Of a stretch of 64,000 nucleotides of DNA, positions 7,010-15,216 are shown piece after piece. Source of the DNA: Fumia xinanensis (lineage in GTDB: Bacteria; Bacillota; Clostridia; Oscillospirales; Ruminococcaceae); the NCBI RefSeq assembly GCF_014384905.1, contig NZ_JACRSV010000001.1, forward strand, positions 310,001 to 374,000. Reading direction: 5' to 3'. Positions within the stretch are counted from its first letter, which is position 1, and every line of letters starts with the position of its first letter. Under the pieces are notes generated by a model, which did not search any database, was not told the origin of the DNA, and saw only the letters and a program-made list of their open reading frames with translations. A program made the translations under genes and the position numbers.

Positions 7010-7462
7010 TCAAACCCGCCTCAGCATAAGCTGTAATTTGAGCTGAATGTAACGTTCGTCCACACCAAAAAAGCTGGACAGTTGCTCCACGGTTTTATCG
7101 GCGTTGTCCAGGATGTCGCTGTCGGAGAGCAAAAATTCTGTGGCGAACATGTTCGCCTCCCGTTCTGGTTTGAGAGTCATATCGTAGATCATCAGGTCCT
7201 GGAGGGGGGTATACTGAGCAAAATGCCGATGAAGCCGGTCGTGGCCCAGCTCATGGGCGCAGACAATTTTTTGTTCGTTTTGGGAAAGGCTTTCGTTGAT
7301 GACGATATACCGTTCCCGGCAGCGCAGCGTGTAAAAGCCTTTGAGGTTGTTCAGATTCCGGTACAGCACGTGAATCCCCAGATTTCTAGCGGCTTCAAAC
7401 GGATCTTTGGTCCGAAGCTTTTTCTGGAGGCGATGCACGGTGTCTAAAATGTAATCTGTCAT
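7010..7462 (-). CDS. ImmA/IrrE-type zinc metallopeptidase
   Basis: This 150-residue protein has the zinc protease motif HELGH at residues 70-74, in VCAHELGHDRLH, plus a downstream Glu (EREANMFATEFLL) that fits the third ligand. Such proteins cleave the Xre-type repressor encoded next to them and thereby induce the mobile element, as ImmA does to ImmR in ICEBs1; XkdA has a comparable position in PBSX. The ATG at 7462 is chosen over a TTG at 7468 because AGAGGG is 8 bases before it. It follows the repressor gene by 12 bases, so the two are co-transcribed. Confidence 0.85.
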   Translation of the reverse strand: MTDYILDTVHRLQKKLRTKDPFEAARNLGIHVLYRNLNNLKGFYTLRCRERYIVINESLSQNEQKIVCAHELGHDRLHRHFAQYTPLQDLMIYDMTLKPEREANMFATEFLLSDSDILDNADKTVEQLSSFFGVDERYIQLKLQLMLRRV

Positions 7463-7474
7463 GGACAAAACCCT

Positions 7475-7879
7475 CTACTTTTCCCGGTATTTTTTAGGCG
7501 TATACTTTTTGGCCCTTTCCTTGGCGTCAAAATAGATATCGGTCATGGCCCGGAAGAAAGCGTCCCTGTCTTCTTCGTCCAGCTCACCTCCGGCAAAGAG
7601 TCCTTGCGCTTGTTTCAAAATTTGCTCCGCCTGTTTTTTGCCGTGTAAACCGTAGGCCGCTTCCGATTTCATAATAAATTCGTCCTGCTCGTCGATGAGC
7701 AGGTCTAACGAGACATTTAAAAAATGGGAAAGCCGGATAGCGGATTCCAGATTCGGCATCTTTAGGTTCCGCTCCCAGACGCTGACGGTGCGGTCGGAGA
7801 CCCCTAAAGCATTTGCTACGTCCAGTTGACTGAGGTTTTGCTTCTCTCTGATTTCTTTCAATTTATCTCCAAATGCCAT
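7475..7879 (-). CDS. Xre/ImmR-type helix-turn-helix repressor
   Basis: This 134-residue protein has a lambda-repressor-like HTH at about 6-62 (LSQLDVANALGVSDRTVSVWE), then a helical C-terminal part that probably dimerises and is the target of the adjacent protease. The ATG at 7879 is preferred to an upstream codon at 7966 because the extra residues are not HTH-like and run through the promoter region. It should control the overlapping promoters at 7930-8015, including its own, through the three dyads there. Confidence 0.88.
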   Translation of the reverse strand: MAFGDKLKEIREKQNLSQLDVANALGVSDRTVSVWERNLKMPNLESAIRLSHFLNVSLDLLIDEQDEFIMKSEAAYGLHGKKQAEQILKQAQGLFAGGELDEEDRDAFFRAMTDIYFDAKERAKKYTPKKYREK

Positions 7880-7898
7880 TTGAGGACCAATCCTTTCG

Positions 7899-8015
7899 AT
7901 ACAATATATAAATTGTATATTATGGAGTATTGACACAGTACAAAAATTGTGATATAGTGTAATCACATAAAAAAGATTGTAAACAAATCATATCAGACAA
8001 ATTATAATTTGTCAA
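7899..8015. promoter_or_regulatory. Regulatory switch: two overlapping opposing promoters and three dyads
   Basis: Leftward promoter: TTGACA (minus strand, 8015-8010), 17-bp spacer, TATGAT (7992-7987), for the repressor. Rightward promoter: TTGACA 7930-7935, 17-bp spacer, TATAGT 7953-7958. Dyad 1: ATACAAT 7899-7905 / ATTGTAT 7912-7918. Dyad 2: TGTGAT 7948-7953 / ATCACA 7962-7967, over the rightward -10. Dyad 3: GACAAATTATAATTTGTC 7996-8013, a perfect 18-bp palindrome in the spacer of the leftward promoter. The inferred start sites face each other and the transcripts overlap at their 5' ends. Confidence 0.7.
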
Positions 8016-8089
8016 GCTTTGCAGAACAAATATTTGATGAAGATTTTGTGAACAATTGTTTCTTCCTTAGAAAGGGGCTTCGGCGGAAA

Positions 8090-8479
8090 ATGGAAAAGAT
8101 GTGTGATTTAGCAGAATTTGATGTATATTCGCTGGCAGACCCGGAGTATTTTGATTGGGATAAAAGCTTTTTGGCACATGGAGAAGCGGTTGTCCTTATT
8201 GACAAAGATAAGCTTGGTTGGATGAATCCAAGACAAAAAATAAGATATGAAGGATTTTTGCGGACAATTCTCGACCGCTGCAAAACGGCTTTTTTCGAGC
8301 AGACGACGGTTTACTACAGCGTTTCTCTCGACGAAATAGCCCCCTTTTCCATTGGACTGTATGGACTGGAGAGCAGACGCCTTCTAAACGCCTTTGTCTG
8401 TGAAGAATTGGAGGATGAACAGTATTGGAAGGTCTGGAAGATCCTGTCAGCTTATGGGTTGCGGTTGTTTTTTAAATAG
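8090..8479 (+). CDS. Unknown protein beside the repressor switch (129 aa)
   Basis: This is the first gene behind the rightward promoter. The frame is open from TTG 8009, but that codon lies in the dyad and has no ribosome binding site. ATG 8090 has AAAGGGG 12 bases upstream and is preferred, though the spacing is long; ATG 8099 is also possible. The product is acidic and soluble, with YFDWDKSFLAHGEAVVLID and a C-terminal YWKVWKILSAYGLRLFF. I do not recognise it. Its place opposite a repressor is where an anti-repressor, excisionase or Cro-like protein would sit, but no HTH is visible. Confidence 0.6.
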   Translation: MEKMCDLAEFDVYSLADPEYFDWDKSFLAHGEAVVLIDKDKLGWMNPRQKIRYEGFLRTILDRCKTAFFEQTTVYYSVSLDEIAPFSIGLYGLESRRLLNAFVCEELEDEQYWKVWKILSAYGLRLFFK

Positions 8480-8506
8480 TATGTGTACATAATTTAACAA
8501 ATAATG

Positions 8507-8535
8507 TTGACTTGTTTTTACTTCTGGATTATACT
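8507..8535 (+). promoter_or_regulatory. Promoter of the MrpR-like gene
   Basis: TTGACT (8507-8512), 17-bp spacer and TATACT (8530-8535) lie 20 bases before the start codon, so this gene has its own promoter independent of the switch at 7930-8015. Confidence 0.7.
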
Positions 8536-8555
8536 GTCCCTAAGAGGTGATATGG

Positions 8556-9551
8556 ATGCAAATGCGGCAGTTAGTGGAAGAAAAGATGAGTCCTGTTCCC
8601 GAAAGAGAAGATAAAATACAGTTTTTACTGGATCGGTACAGGAATATGTCAGACAAATCCATGTTGATTTATGTCCGCCGTTTCAACAAGATCGGGGCGT
8701 TGGAACAAGAGCTGCAAAAAAGTCTGTATCAATTTGAACGGCAAGACTTTTTAAGGTTGTTCCAGTCGTTTACCAACACAGTGGCAAATGGTTTTTCGGT
8801 TTTAAAAAGCTTTGTGACCGATTATTTGCAATGGGCAGAAGCCCGGGGCAGAAAAACGCCTTTGGGGATTTTAAAGGAGATTGGCTATGAAGACACTGAT
8901 TTGACAGGAGTGTATAAGCAGTCTTATTTTCCCACTTTCCAGAATTTGAAGGACGAGATGCAGATGATGCTGGACTTAGCAGGTACAGAGGACAGTTCGG
9001 TGTATCAGTCGGTCAAGATGATGGTGTATCTCAGTTGGTTTGGGGTAGAAAATCCAGAGATTTGCGGCATCCGCAAACAAGATGTATCTGACGAGAGAGA
9101 TGAGATCTATCTGCCCGGCCGGGGAGAGGTACTTGCTCTTCCGGAGTCCGTGATGCCGGAGGTGCGGGAATACCGGGATGCGGAAGGATACTATCGCCCT
9201 TTTCACAGCGCCGATCTGACTTTCTTCCGGTATAAGGACAGCTCGTTTTTGCTGCGGTCCTATCGCAAGGAGGCGCTTTCCTATATCGACGTGGTCAATG
9301 CGCTGAAAAATTTCAGCCGGTTAAACGACGACCCAAACGGAAAGAAATTTCAGTACCACAAAATTTACTGGTCGGGGATTTTCAGCCGGGCCTACGCCTA
9401 TGAGCTATCGAACGGTGAACTGCCTAAGGAGAATATAGCGTTGCTTCAGAGAGTTTTTGGCGAGGATTATGTCAAGGCGGCAGGCGGTGCGCAGAAAGCG
9501 GCCAGTCGCCTGAAAGAATACCGGCGTTTCCGGGATTATTTCTATCGCTGA
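8556..9551 (+). CDS. Tyrosine-recombinase-fold protein lacking catalytic residues, MrpR-like
   Basis: This 331-residue protein has the two-domain layout of phage integrases: a helical core-binding domain (about 20-115) and a C-terminal domain. The catalytic residues are altered. The GLRxSEL box containing Arg I is replaced by GVENPEI (Glu in place of Arg). The HxLR box reads HKIYWSG, with Tyr in place of Arg. The terminal Tyr region is degenerate. SPbeta MrpR (YopR) is a known lytic-cycle repressor with exactly this kind of inactive recombinase fold, so a DNA-binding regulatory role is likelier than integration. ATG 8556 has AGAGGTG 7 bases upstream. Alternative: a decayed integrase. Confidence 0.7.
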   Translation: MQMRQLVEEKMSPVPEREDKIQFLLDRYRNMSDKSMLIYVRRFNKIGALEQELQKSLYQFERQDFLRLFQSFTNTVANGFSVLKSFVTDYLQWAEARGRKTPLGILKEIGYEDTDLTGVYKQSYFPTFQNLKDEMQMMLDLAGTEDSSVYQSVKMMVYLSWFGVENPEICGIRKQDVSDERDEIYLPGRGEVLALPESVMPEVREYRDAEGYYRPFHSADLTFFRYKDSSFLLRSYRKEALSYIDVVNALKNFSRLNDDPNGKKFQYHKIYWSGIFSRAYAYELSNGELPKENIALLQRVFGEDYVKAAGGAQKAASRLKEYRRFRDYFYR

Positions 9552-9585
9552 CGACGGTTTTGTTTTTGTAAAAATATCGATTGAG

Positions 9586-9605
9586 CCGCTTCCAGTGGGA
9601 AGCGG
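9586..9605 (+). terminator. Hairpin terminator after the MrpR-like gene
   Basis: CCGCTTCC (9586-9593) pairs with GGAAGCGG (9598-9605) around AGTG. The following T run is short (TTTG), so termination may be modest. Confidence 0.55.
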
Positions 9606-9635
9606 TTTGCAGTATAAATATAATTTAAAAAATAA

Positions 9636-10616
9636 TTAATTTTTCCAAAATCGCTGCACCTCTTCCTCGGAAAGGGAAAGGGCGAACTCTTTTTTCTGCA
9701 TCAGCAGGTTTTCGACGTCGTGGGCGATTTGGACGAGTACCGCCCGGGCCTCAAATTCCTCCCGGTTTTGCGGAAGGGGGCTGTTTTTGAACCCGGCGCG
9801 CATTTTGGCAAAGGCGTCCAGGAGGGAGACGGCGTTGTTGTATTCGTGAAAGGAGTCCGATACCTTTTTGAGAAATTCCGCTAAGGCATTTGCCTGCTCG
9901 GGGATGCAACGAAGCTTTTGGATGCTTTCATCTATTCGCTGGAGCAGGGAAATCTGTCCCATCCGCAGCTGGAAATACCGTACATAGTAGCGCATATCGG
10001 TACGAAGGTAGTTGTCAGCGTTGTCGTAAGAGCGGGTGAGAGCGGCGTCCACCCGTTTTTGCAGAGTCTGAAAATTTGGGGTGAGGTCGGATTCCTTTCC
10101 TAGGAGCTTTTCTGCCAATCTACCGATGATGCATTTCAAACAGCCGTCGATTTCCTGCTGATCCTGGCGGATTTGTTTTGTCATCTGAGGCATATAGAGG
10201 TTTACAAGAACGCCGATGGCTACCCCTATGCAGAGCAGGATAAATTCATTGAGCACCAAGGTGTAGTGAAGGGAGCTGGCGGCAAAGACATGGCTGATGA
10301 GGACGGTGTTGGTGGTGATGCCCTCGTGGAGCTTTGCAAAATAGCAAAAGAGGATGAAAATGAATAAAAAGATCCCGAAGCTAAAGACGTGAAAACCCAC
10401 CGTCCAAAAAATCAGCAGGGAAAACAGCACGGCGGGAACAAAAGCCAAAAGGCGCTTTCCTGCAATTTGAAAGGTGGCCTTTTTGGTGTCCTGTATACTC
10501 AGTAGGGTGATAATCCCAGCTGAAGTGCTGCTTTTCAGGCCCAGCAGATTTGCTAAAAAAATAGCAATGCAGCAAGCAGCGGAAATCTTTAAAACTTTGA
10601 GAGCATTGACTTTCAT
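9636..10616 (-). CDS. Aromatic acid exporter family membrane protein (DUF939-type)
   Basis: This 326-residue protein has about four N-terminal transmembrane segments (residues 8-145) followed by a cytoplasmic helical domain. This is the layout of the ArAE_1 (DUF939) family with its C-terminal partner domain. Members are thought to export aromatic acids or related weak acids; substrate here is unknown. ATG 10616 has GGAGAA about 8 bases upstream. It stands alone, divergent from the wall hydrolase gene, and is the first chromosomal gene beyond the phage-like locus. Confidence 0.8.
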   Translation of the reverse strand: MKVNALKVLKISAACCIAIFLANLLGLKSSTSAGIITLLSIQDTKKATFQIAGKRLLAFVPAVLFSLLIFWTVGFHVFSFGIFLFIFILFCYFAKLHEGITTNTVLISHVFAASSLHYTLVLNEFILLCIGVAIGVLVNLYMPQMTKQIRQDQQEIDGCLKCIIGRLAEKLLGKESDLTPNFQTLQKRVDAALTRSYDNADNYLRTDMRYYVRYFQLRMGQISLLQRIDESIQKLRCIPEQANALAEFLKKVSDSFHEYNNAVSLLDAFAKMRAGFKNSPLPQNREEFEARAVLVQIAHDVENLLMQKKEFALSLSEEEVQRFWKN

Positions 10617-10856
10617 GGCGTTTCTCCAACAAATCGGGATTTTGTATTGGTATTTGTTGTTCCGGCCGGAATATGCGGAATCCAGTTGAAAGGGCGAAAA
10701 AGAAATATTTTTTCTAATTTGTATGAAGGCTTAAAAACCGGTCCAGAATACTGCCATGGAAAAAATTAGTAACCAATCTGGAATGAATTGCAAGTCCCTC
10801 ACATATTCTTTCTTTGCGGACAAGCCGTGGACTCGCAAAAAACAGGAGGATTATCA

Positions 10857-11486
10857 ATGAAACATCAATCAAAAATTGCGCTGGCCCTTTGCGCCGTCAC
10901 GCTGTCGTCAGTTCTGATGACCGGAATGGGATACAGCGCAACCATAGAGGCGGTACACGCCCAGTCTCCTATTCTGCTGGAAACGCCGGTGGCCGAGTGG
11001 CACCGAATCCGTACCGAGGCGGAAAAGGCGTCTGCCGCTTTGCAGAAAAGGGCGGAAGAACAGGCAAAAGCGGAAGCCGAGAAAGCAAAAGCGAGACGGG
11101 CCTGTGCCTTTACCGACGAGGAAGTGACGATGATGGAGTACATCATCCAACAGGAAGTGCGTGGCGCTTCCCTGAAACACAAGCGCGTCATTGCGAATGT
11201 CATCGTCAACCGGGTCAATTCTGATTCTTTTCCCGATACCTTGGAAGGTGTGCTGTTTCAGAAAGGGCAGTTTACATCGGCGCAAAATTACTATAACCGG
11301 AAATACCCACCGGACGAGGACACCAAGCGGGCGGTACAGGAAGTGCTGAACCGCCGGTGCGAGGATTTGTCCCAGGGGGCGCTCTATTTTTACGCTCCCA
11401 GATGGACGGCGGAGAAAACGGCGTCCTGGTTTGAAAACAAGCTCGATTACCTTTTTGAACTGGAAGGGCATCGGTTTTTCCGGTAG
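10857..11486 (+). CDS. Cell wall hydrolase, SleB family
   Basis: This 209-residue protein has a signal peptide or anchor at about 7-27, an Ala/Glu/Lys-rich helical linker at about 55-82, and a C-terminal Hydrolase_2 (SleB-type) domain from about 85 on. The motif ...MMEYIIQQEVRG...V(I)ANVIVNRV... carries the catalytic Glu of this lytic transglycosylase-like family. It probably cleaves peptidoglycan outside the membrane, in spore germination or wall turnover. ATG 10857 follows AGGAGGA by 6 bases. A strong bidirectional terminator follows. Confidence 0.85.
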   Translation: MKHQSKIALALCAVTLSSVLMTGMGYSATIEAVHAQSPILLETPVAEWHRIRTEAEKASAALQKRAEEQAKAEAEKAKARRACAFTDEEVTMMEYIIQQEVRGASLKHKRVIANVIVNRVNSDSFPDTLEGVLFQKGQFTSAQNYYNRKYPPDEDTKRAVQEVLNRRCEDLSQGALYFYAPRWTAEKTASWFENKLDYLFELEGHRFFR

Positions 11487-11510
11487 TGAAAGGTTTCCCC
11501 ATAGAAAAAA

Positions 11511-11541
11511 GCCTCGGCAAACCAAAACGGTTTGCCGAGGC
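11511..11541. terminator. Bidirectional intrinsic terminator
   Basis: GCCTCGGCAAACC (11511-11523), loop AAAAC, GGTTTGCCGAGGC (11529-11541): a perfect 13-bp stem flanked by A and T runs. It serves both the wall hydrolase gene and the converging glycosyltransferase gene. Confidence 0.9.
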
Positions 11542-11568
11542 TTTTAAAGGTTAGAATCATTATGAAAA

Positions 11569-12534
11569 TTACGTGTCTTTTTCGGTGTCAAGCGTCAGTT
11601 CCACCGCTTCGATGCGATAGCGGGGGCGGGCTTTTGTTTCGGTGTAAATTTTACCGATGTATTCGCCGATTACACCCAGGGAAAGGAGCTGGATGCCGCC
11701 GATCATCCAGATGGACAGCATGGTAGCGGTCCAACCGGCCACCGCATGGCCGAGGATCTTGGAAATCAGGGTATAGACGATGGCGATGATACTGGCCAAA
11801 AAGATGAGGAAGCCCAAAATCGTCACCCAGCGGATAGGTTTCACCGAAAAGGAGGTAATGCCGTCAAAGGCGAAGGAGAGCATCTTTTTAAGGGGATATT
11901 TGCTCTCGCCGGCGAACCGTTCGCTGCGCTCGTAAGTGACGGACGAGCTTTTGTATCCGATGAGGGGGACGATGCCGCGAAGAAAAAGATTTACTTCTTT
12001 GTATTCCGCCAAGCCCTCCAGGGCGTTTTTGCTGAGTAGGCGGTAGTCGGCGTGATTGTAGACGATGTCCACTCCCATGAGCTTCATGAACTTGTAAAAA
12101 CCCTGGGCGGTAAAGCGTTTGAAGAAGGTATCGGTTTTGCGGCTGCTGCGGACGCCATAGACCACTTCGCTACCTTTATCGTTTTCGTCGAGCATTTTGT
12201 CCACCGCCTCAATGTCGTCCTGCAAATCGGCGTCCATGGAAATGCAGATGTCGCAGTGTTCCTTCGCCGTCATGAGCCCGGCCAGCAGGGCATTTTGATG
12301 GCCCCGGTTGTGGGCGAGCTTGAGCCCGGCAAAATGCTCATCCTGCCGGTGGAGGTCGGAAATGAGCGTCCAGGTGTTGTCTTTGCTTCCATCGTCCACA
12401 AAGAGGATGCGGCTTTGTGGGGAAATCCGGCCTTGCGCTTCCAGGTGGTGTACTTTTTGCAAAAGGCGCTTAGAGGTTTCCGGCAGGACCTCCTCCTCAT
12501 TGTAACAGGGAATCACCAAATAGAGAGTTTTCAT
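11569..12534 (-). CDS. GtrB/CsbB-like polyprenyl-phosphate glycosyltransferase (GT2)
   Basis: This 321-residue protein has an N-terminal GT-A domain with VIPCYNEE (8-15), VDDGSKDNT (46-54) and the metal-binding MDADLQDD (100-107), then two C-terminal transmembrane helices at about 238-260 and 270-300. Such enzymes move a sugar from a nucleotide donor to undecaprenyl phosphate on the inner face of the membrane. It lies 36 bases downstream of the YfhO gene in the same operon. In Bacillus subtilis the CsbB-YfhO pair glycosylates lipoteichoic acid; the same division of labour is likely here. Confidence 0.88.
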   Translation of the reverse strand: MKTLYLVIPCYNEEEVLPETSKRLLQKVHHLEAQGRISPQSRILFVDDGSKDNTWTLISDLHRQDEHFAGLKLAHNRGHQNALLAGLMTAKEHCDICISMDADLQDDIEAVDKMLDENDKGSEVVYGVRSSRKTDTFFKRFTAQGFYKFMKLMGVDIVYNHADYRLLSKNALEGLAEYKEVNLFLRGIVPLIGYKSSSVTYERSERFAGESKYPLKKMLSFAFDGITSFSVKPIRWVTILGFLIFLASIIAIVYTLISKILGHAVAGWTATMLSIWMIGGIQLLSLGVIGEYIGKIYTETKARPRYRIEAVELTLDTEKDT

Positions 12535-12570
12535 GATATTTGCCTTTCTGTATCTTAAAGTTTGTCTGGC

Positions 12571-15216
12571 TTATTTTTCAGTAGTACCGTCGGTTTGCTC
12601 TTCGTCTGGCTGGGGCAGGGGGTGTTCCCTTTCCTCCGCCTTTGGGAGCGGATGCTCAGCAGGAGGCTCGTCTTCCTCGCTTTTGGGGATGACGATTTCC
12701 GTCTCCTCTTCCGGCTCGTCGGAACAGTCGGGAATTTCTTCCTCCGGGTTGTCCAGAGAGGGCAGGGGATGAAGGATACTCCGTACCTTGCGGGAGATTG
12801 TGGCGGCGTAAGCGTCGCCAGCGGCGATGCGGGATAGGGTAGCTTCCCGGTTTTGATGGGCGTAAGGATTGAGCCGCCATTCCGGACGGCGTTTGGCCAC
12901 TCGGTTCATCATAATGACATAGGCAATTAGAAGAAACAGTCCGCCCAGTGTGATGAGAAAACCGGTTTTCAGACCGGGGGTCATGTAATCAAAGCGGATG
13001 GTGGAATCCCCTGCCGGTACCCGGACCGCCATAAAGCCGTTGTTGACGTTTTCGACGATAGCAGGCTCGCCGTTGACGGTGGCGGTCCATCCCGCTTCCC
13101 AAGGCACGCTGAAAAAGGCCAGTTCGTCGGTAGGAGTGTCGATTTTGGCGGTGAAACCCAGGTTGTCAGTTTCAAAGAAATAGCAGGTGTTTTTTCGACG
13201 GTTGGCGGCGTCCTGCTGAAGGCCTTCCATGCTGATGATGGGGTATTCGGTGAGGGGAAGCTCTGCGAGAATGTCGCCGTACCGGTCAATCTGTTCGTCG
13301 TTTAGGTGGATAGCAGACAGCATCAGCCGGTCACGGCTTTTTTCGGAGAAATCGTCGAACATCTTGTCATTTACATAGTAATCATAGGTAAAGCCCATGG
13401 GGACGTAGTTATCATTTCGGTAAATGTCAAATTCGTTTTCGGTGGTCAGATAGGAAAAACCTTCGGTGTCGGCGTCTTTTTCGCCAGCGTAGGTCAGAAG
13501 GTATTTGACTGAAGTCAGCGCCCGGACGCCCCTGTACTTCACGTCGGGCCGGGAACCGACCCCGCGGTCAAAACCGATGGAATCATAGAAGGTAAAGATC
13601 GATGCGGGGACGACGGAGTGGAATGCCTGGATAGTGGGAACCTGCCAATACATGGGGAAATTGTCCATGCATTTTTTGTCGTCGTCTACGTTGTTGTACA
13701 TATCGATACGATAAAATTCGTCCTTGTCTTGTTGCAGGAAAGTCAGCTTGTCCCGGCCGTGAAGGCCCATTTCCACCACACGGTGGGTGGTGAGGGAATT
13801 GCCCTTGCCCAGCGCCATCATCAAAATGGAGGTGAGGATCGCCATAAAACAGACGGCGATAGTCGTCGCCCGGAAAAAGGCCTTTTTGGTGAGGCGGGTG
13901 AGAACGTAGGAGAGGATAAGCCCCATGACCACTACCATCACATAGGCCCAAAGGCGGTCCTGATATTTGGGAAGCTGCCCAAATACGATCTTTCCGTCCT
14001 TATAGGAGGGGAAAAAGCTGATGACGAGAAAAGCTCCGGCGACAATGGCAGTCCATTTGACGCCGAACTTAAAGTTCTCCCGGTATTTTTCCAGGGCCAC
14101 GATGGTCATGACCGACATGATGAGGATGGGCATATAAAACCAGCGGGCATAATAGGAGTTGTTAAATGCCGAGAAGGAGCTGTTGAGAAAGGGGATGAAG
14201 GCGATGACCAAAGACAGGAAAAACAACGGCTTTGTCCAATGCTTTTCTCGGGATTTCAGCATGGCGAATACGCCGGTCATGCTGAATAGCGGCAGAAACA
14301 TGGAAACCGATGACCATTTGGCGTTGGAGTCGGGGAAAAAGTTTGGATAAGCGGGGATGTCGGGCGGGTAGAAAAAACTCTGGAGGATGAGGCCATAACG
14401 CTGAACGCTGCTGTAAAGAAGGCCGTTCCAGCCAAGGAGAAAATTGTCGGTTCGGGGGTTGCCGGAAATGGCCAGAACAGATGGCAGAAGCAGGAATGCG
14501 GCAATCAAAACGCCCAGTACCGCTTCAAAAAACAGCAGTAAGAACTGCTTGACGTTTAATTTGAACTCTCCTCCGCAAATAAGGCGGACAAAGAAGTAAA
14601 TGGTGACGAAAATCACTTCGCCAAAGAAGAAATAGTAGTTGATTACGGCGCTCAAAGCGACCATCAGGGCGAAAACACCCCTCCGACGGTTAACGACGTT
14701 TTCTTCCAGCGCAAGTAGCAGGAGCGGGAAAAAGGCGATGACTTCGTGAAAGTGATTGAAAAAGATATTGTAGATGGAAAATCCAGAGAAGGCGTAAAGC
14801 AAGGCGCCGATGAGGGCGTAGTTCGGATTTTTCACAAAACGCTTAAGGAATGCAAATGAGGTGACGGACGCAGTCGCGAACTTGAGCATGAGGAGCGGGG
14901 CCATGAGGTAGGGAACCGCCTCACTGGGGAAAGGAATGGTCAGCCAGAAAAAAGGACTTCCGATGTTATAGAAGGAGTAGGAGCCGAGAAAGTTGACACC
15001 CAGGTCGGTGGTCCAGTTCCAGAATAGGTTCCCGCTGCGGACAGCGTCGTGGCACATCTGGTAAAAAGGGATTTGCTGGACGTTAAAATCGCCGTAATAG
15101 ACGAAAAGGCCCTTGTCCATAATGAGGAAAGGGAGAAAGAAAAGTAAACTTGTGAGCAGTCCCAGCCCAAAAACCCAAAAATACTGCTTGACTGCCTTCT
15201 GTCGAAGATTAACCAA
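12571..15216 (-). CDS. YfhO family multi-pass membrane glycosyltransferase
   Basis: This 881-residue protein has roughly a dozen transmembrane helices in the first 470 residues, a large extracellular domain at about 480-760, one more helix near 770-790, and an acidic Pro/Glu-rich cytoplasmic tail of about 60 residues. This matches YfhO proteins, GT-C-like enzymes that transfer a lipid-linked sugar to cell-surface polymers. TTG 15216 is the start, with GAGGTG 9 bases upstream. It pairs with the downstream GtrB-like gene; a GtcA-type flippase is not adjacent. Its leader carries three hairpins. Confidence 0.85.
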   Translation of the reverse strand: MVNLRQKAVKQYFWVFGLGLLTSLLFFLPFLIMDKGLFVYYGDFNVQQIPFYQMCHDAVRSGNLFWNWTTDLGVNFLGSYSFYNIGSPFFWLTIPFPSEAVPYLMAPLLMLKFATASVTSFAFLKRFVKNPNYALIGALLYAFSGFSIYNIFFNHFHEVIAFFPLLLLALEENVVNRRRGVFALMVALSAVINYYFFFGEVIFVTIYFFVRLICGGEFKLNVKQFLLLFFEAVLGVLIAAFLLLPSVLAISGNPRTDNFLLGWNGLLYSSVQRYGLILQSFFYPPDIPAYPNFFPDSNAKWSSVSMFLPLFSMTGVFAMLKSREKHWTKPLFFLSLVIAFIPFLNSSFSAFNNSYYARWFYMPILIMSVMTIVALEKYRENFKFGVKWTAIVAGAFLVISFFPSYKDGKIVFGQLPKYQDRLWAYVMVVVMGLILSYVLTRLTKKAFFRATTIAVCFMAILTSILMMALGKGNSLTTHRVVEMGLHGRDKLTFLQQDKDEFYRIDMYNNVDDDKKCMDNFPMYWQVPTIQAFHSVVPASIFTFYDSIGFDRGVGSRPDVKYRGVRALTSVKYLLTYAGEKDADTEGFSYLTTENEFDIYRNDNYVPMGFTYDYYVNDKMFDDFSEKSRDRLMLSAIHLNDEQIDRYGDILAELPLTEYPIISMEGLQQDAANRRKNTCYFFETDNLGFTAKIDTPTDELAFFSVPWEAGWTATVNGEPAIVENVNNGFMAVRVPAGDSTIRFDYMTPGLKTGFLITLGGLFLLIAYVIMMNRVAKRRPEWRLNPYAHQNREATLSRIAAGDAYAATISRKVRSILHPLPSLDNPEEEIPDCSDEPEEETEIVIPKSEEDEPPAEHPLPKAEEREHPLPQPDEEQTDGTTEK

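Noticed and set aside
8556..9551. Functional phage integrase with nearby att sites
   Set aside because: Catalytic Arg residues are replaced and no direct repeat pair marking att sites was found.
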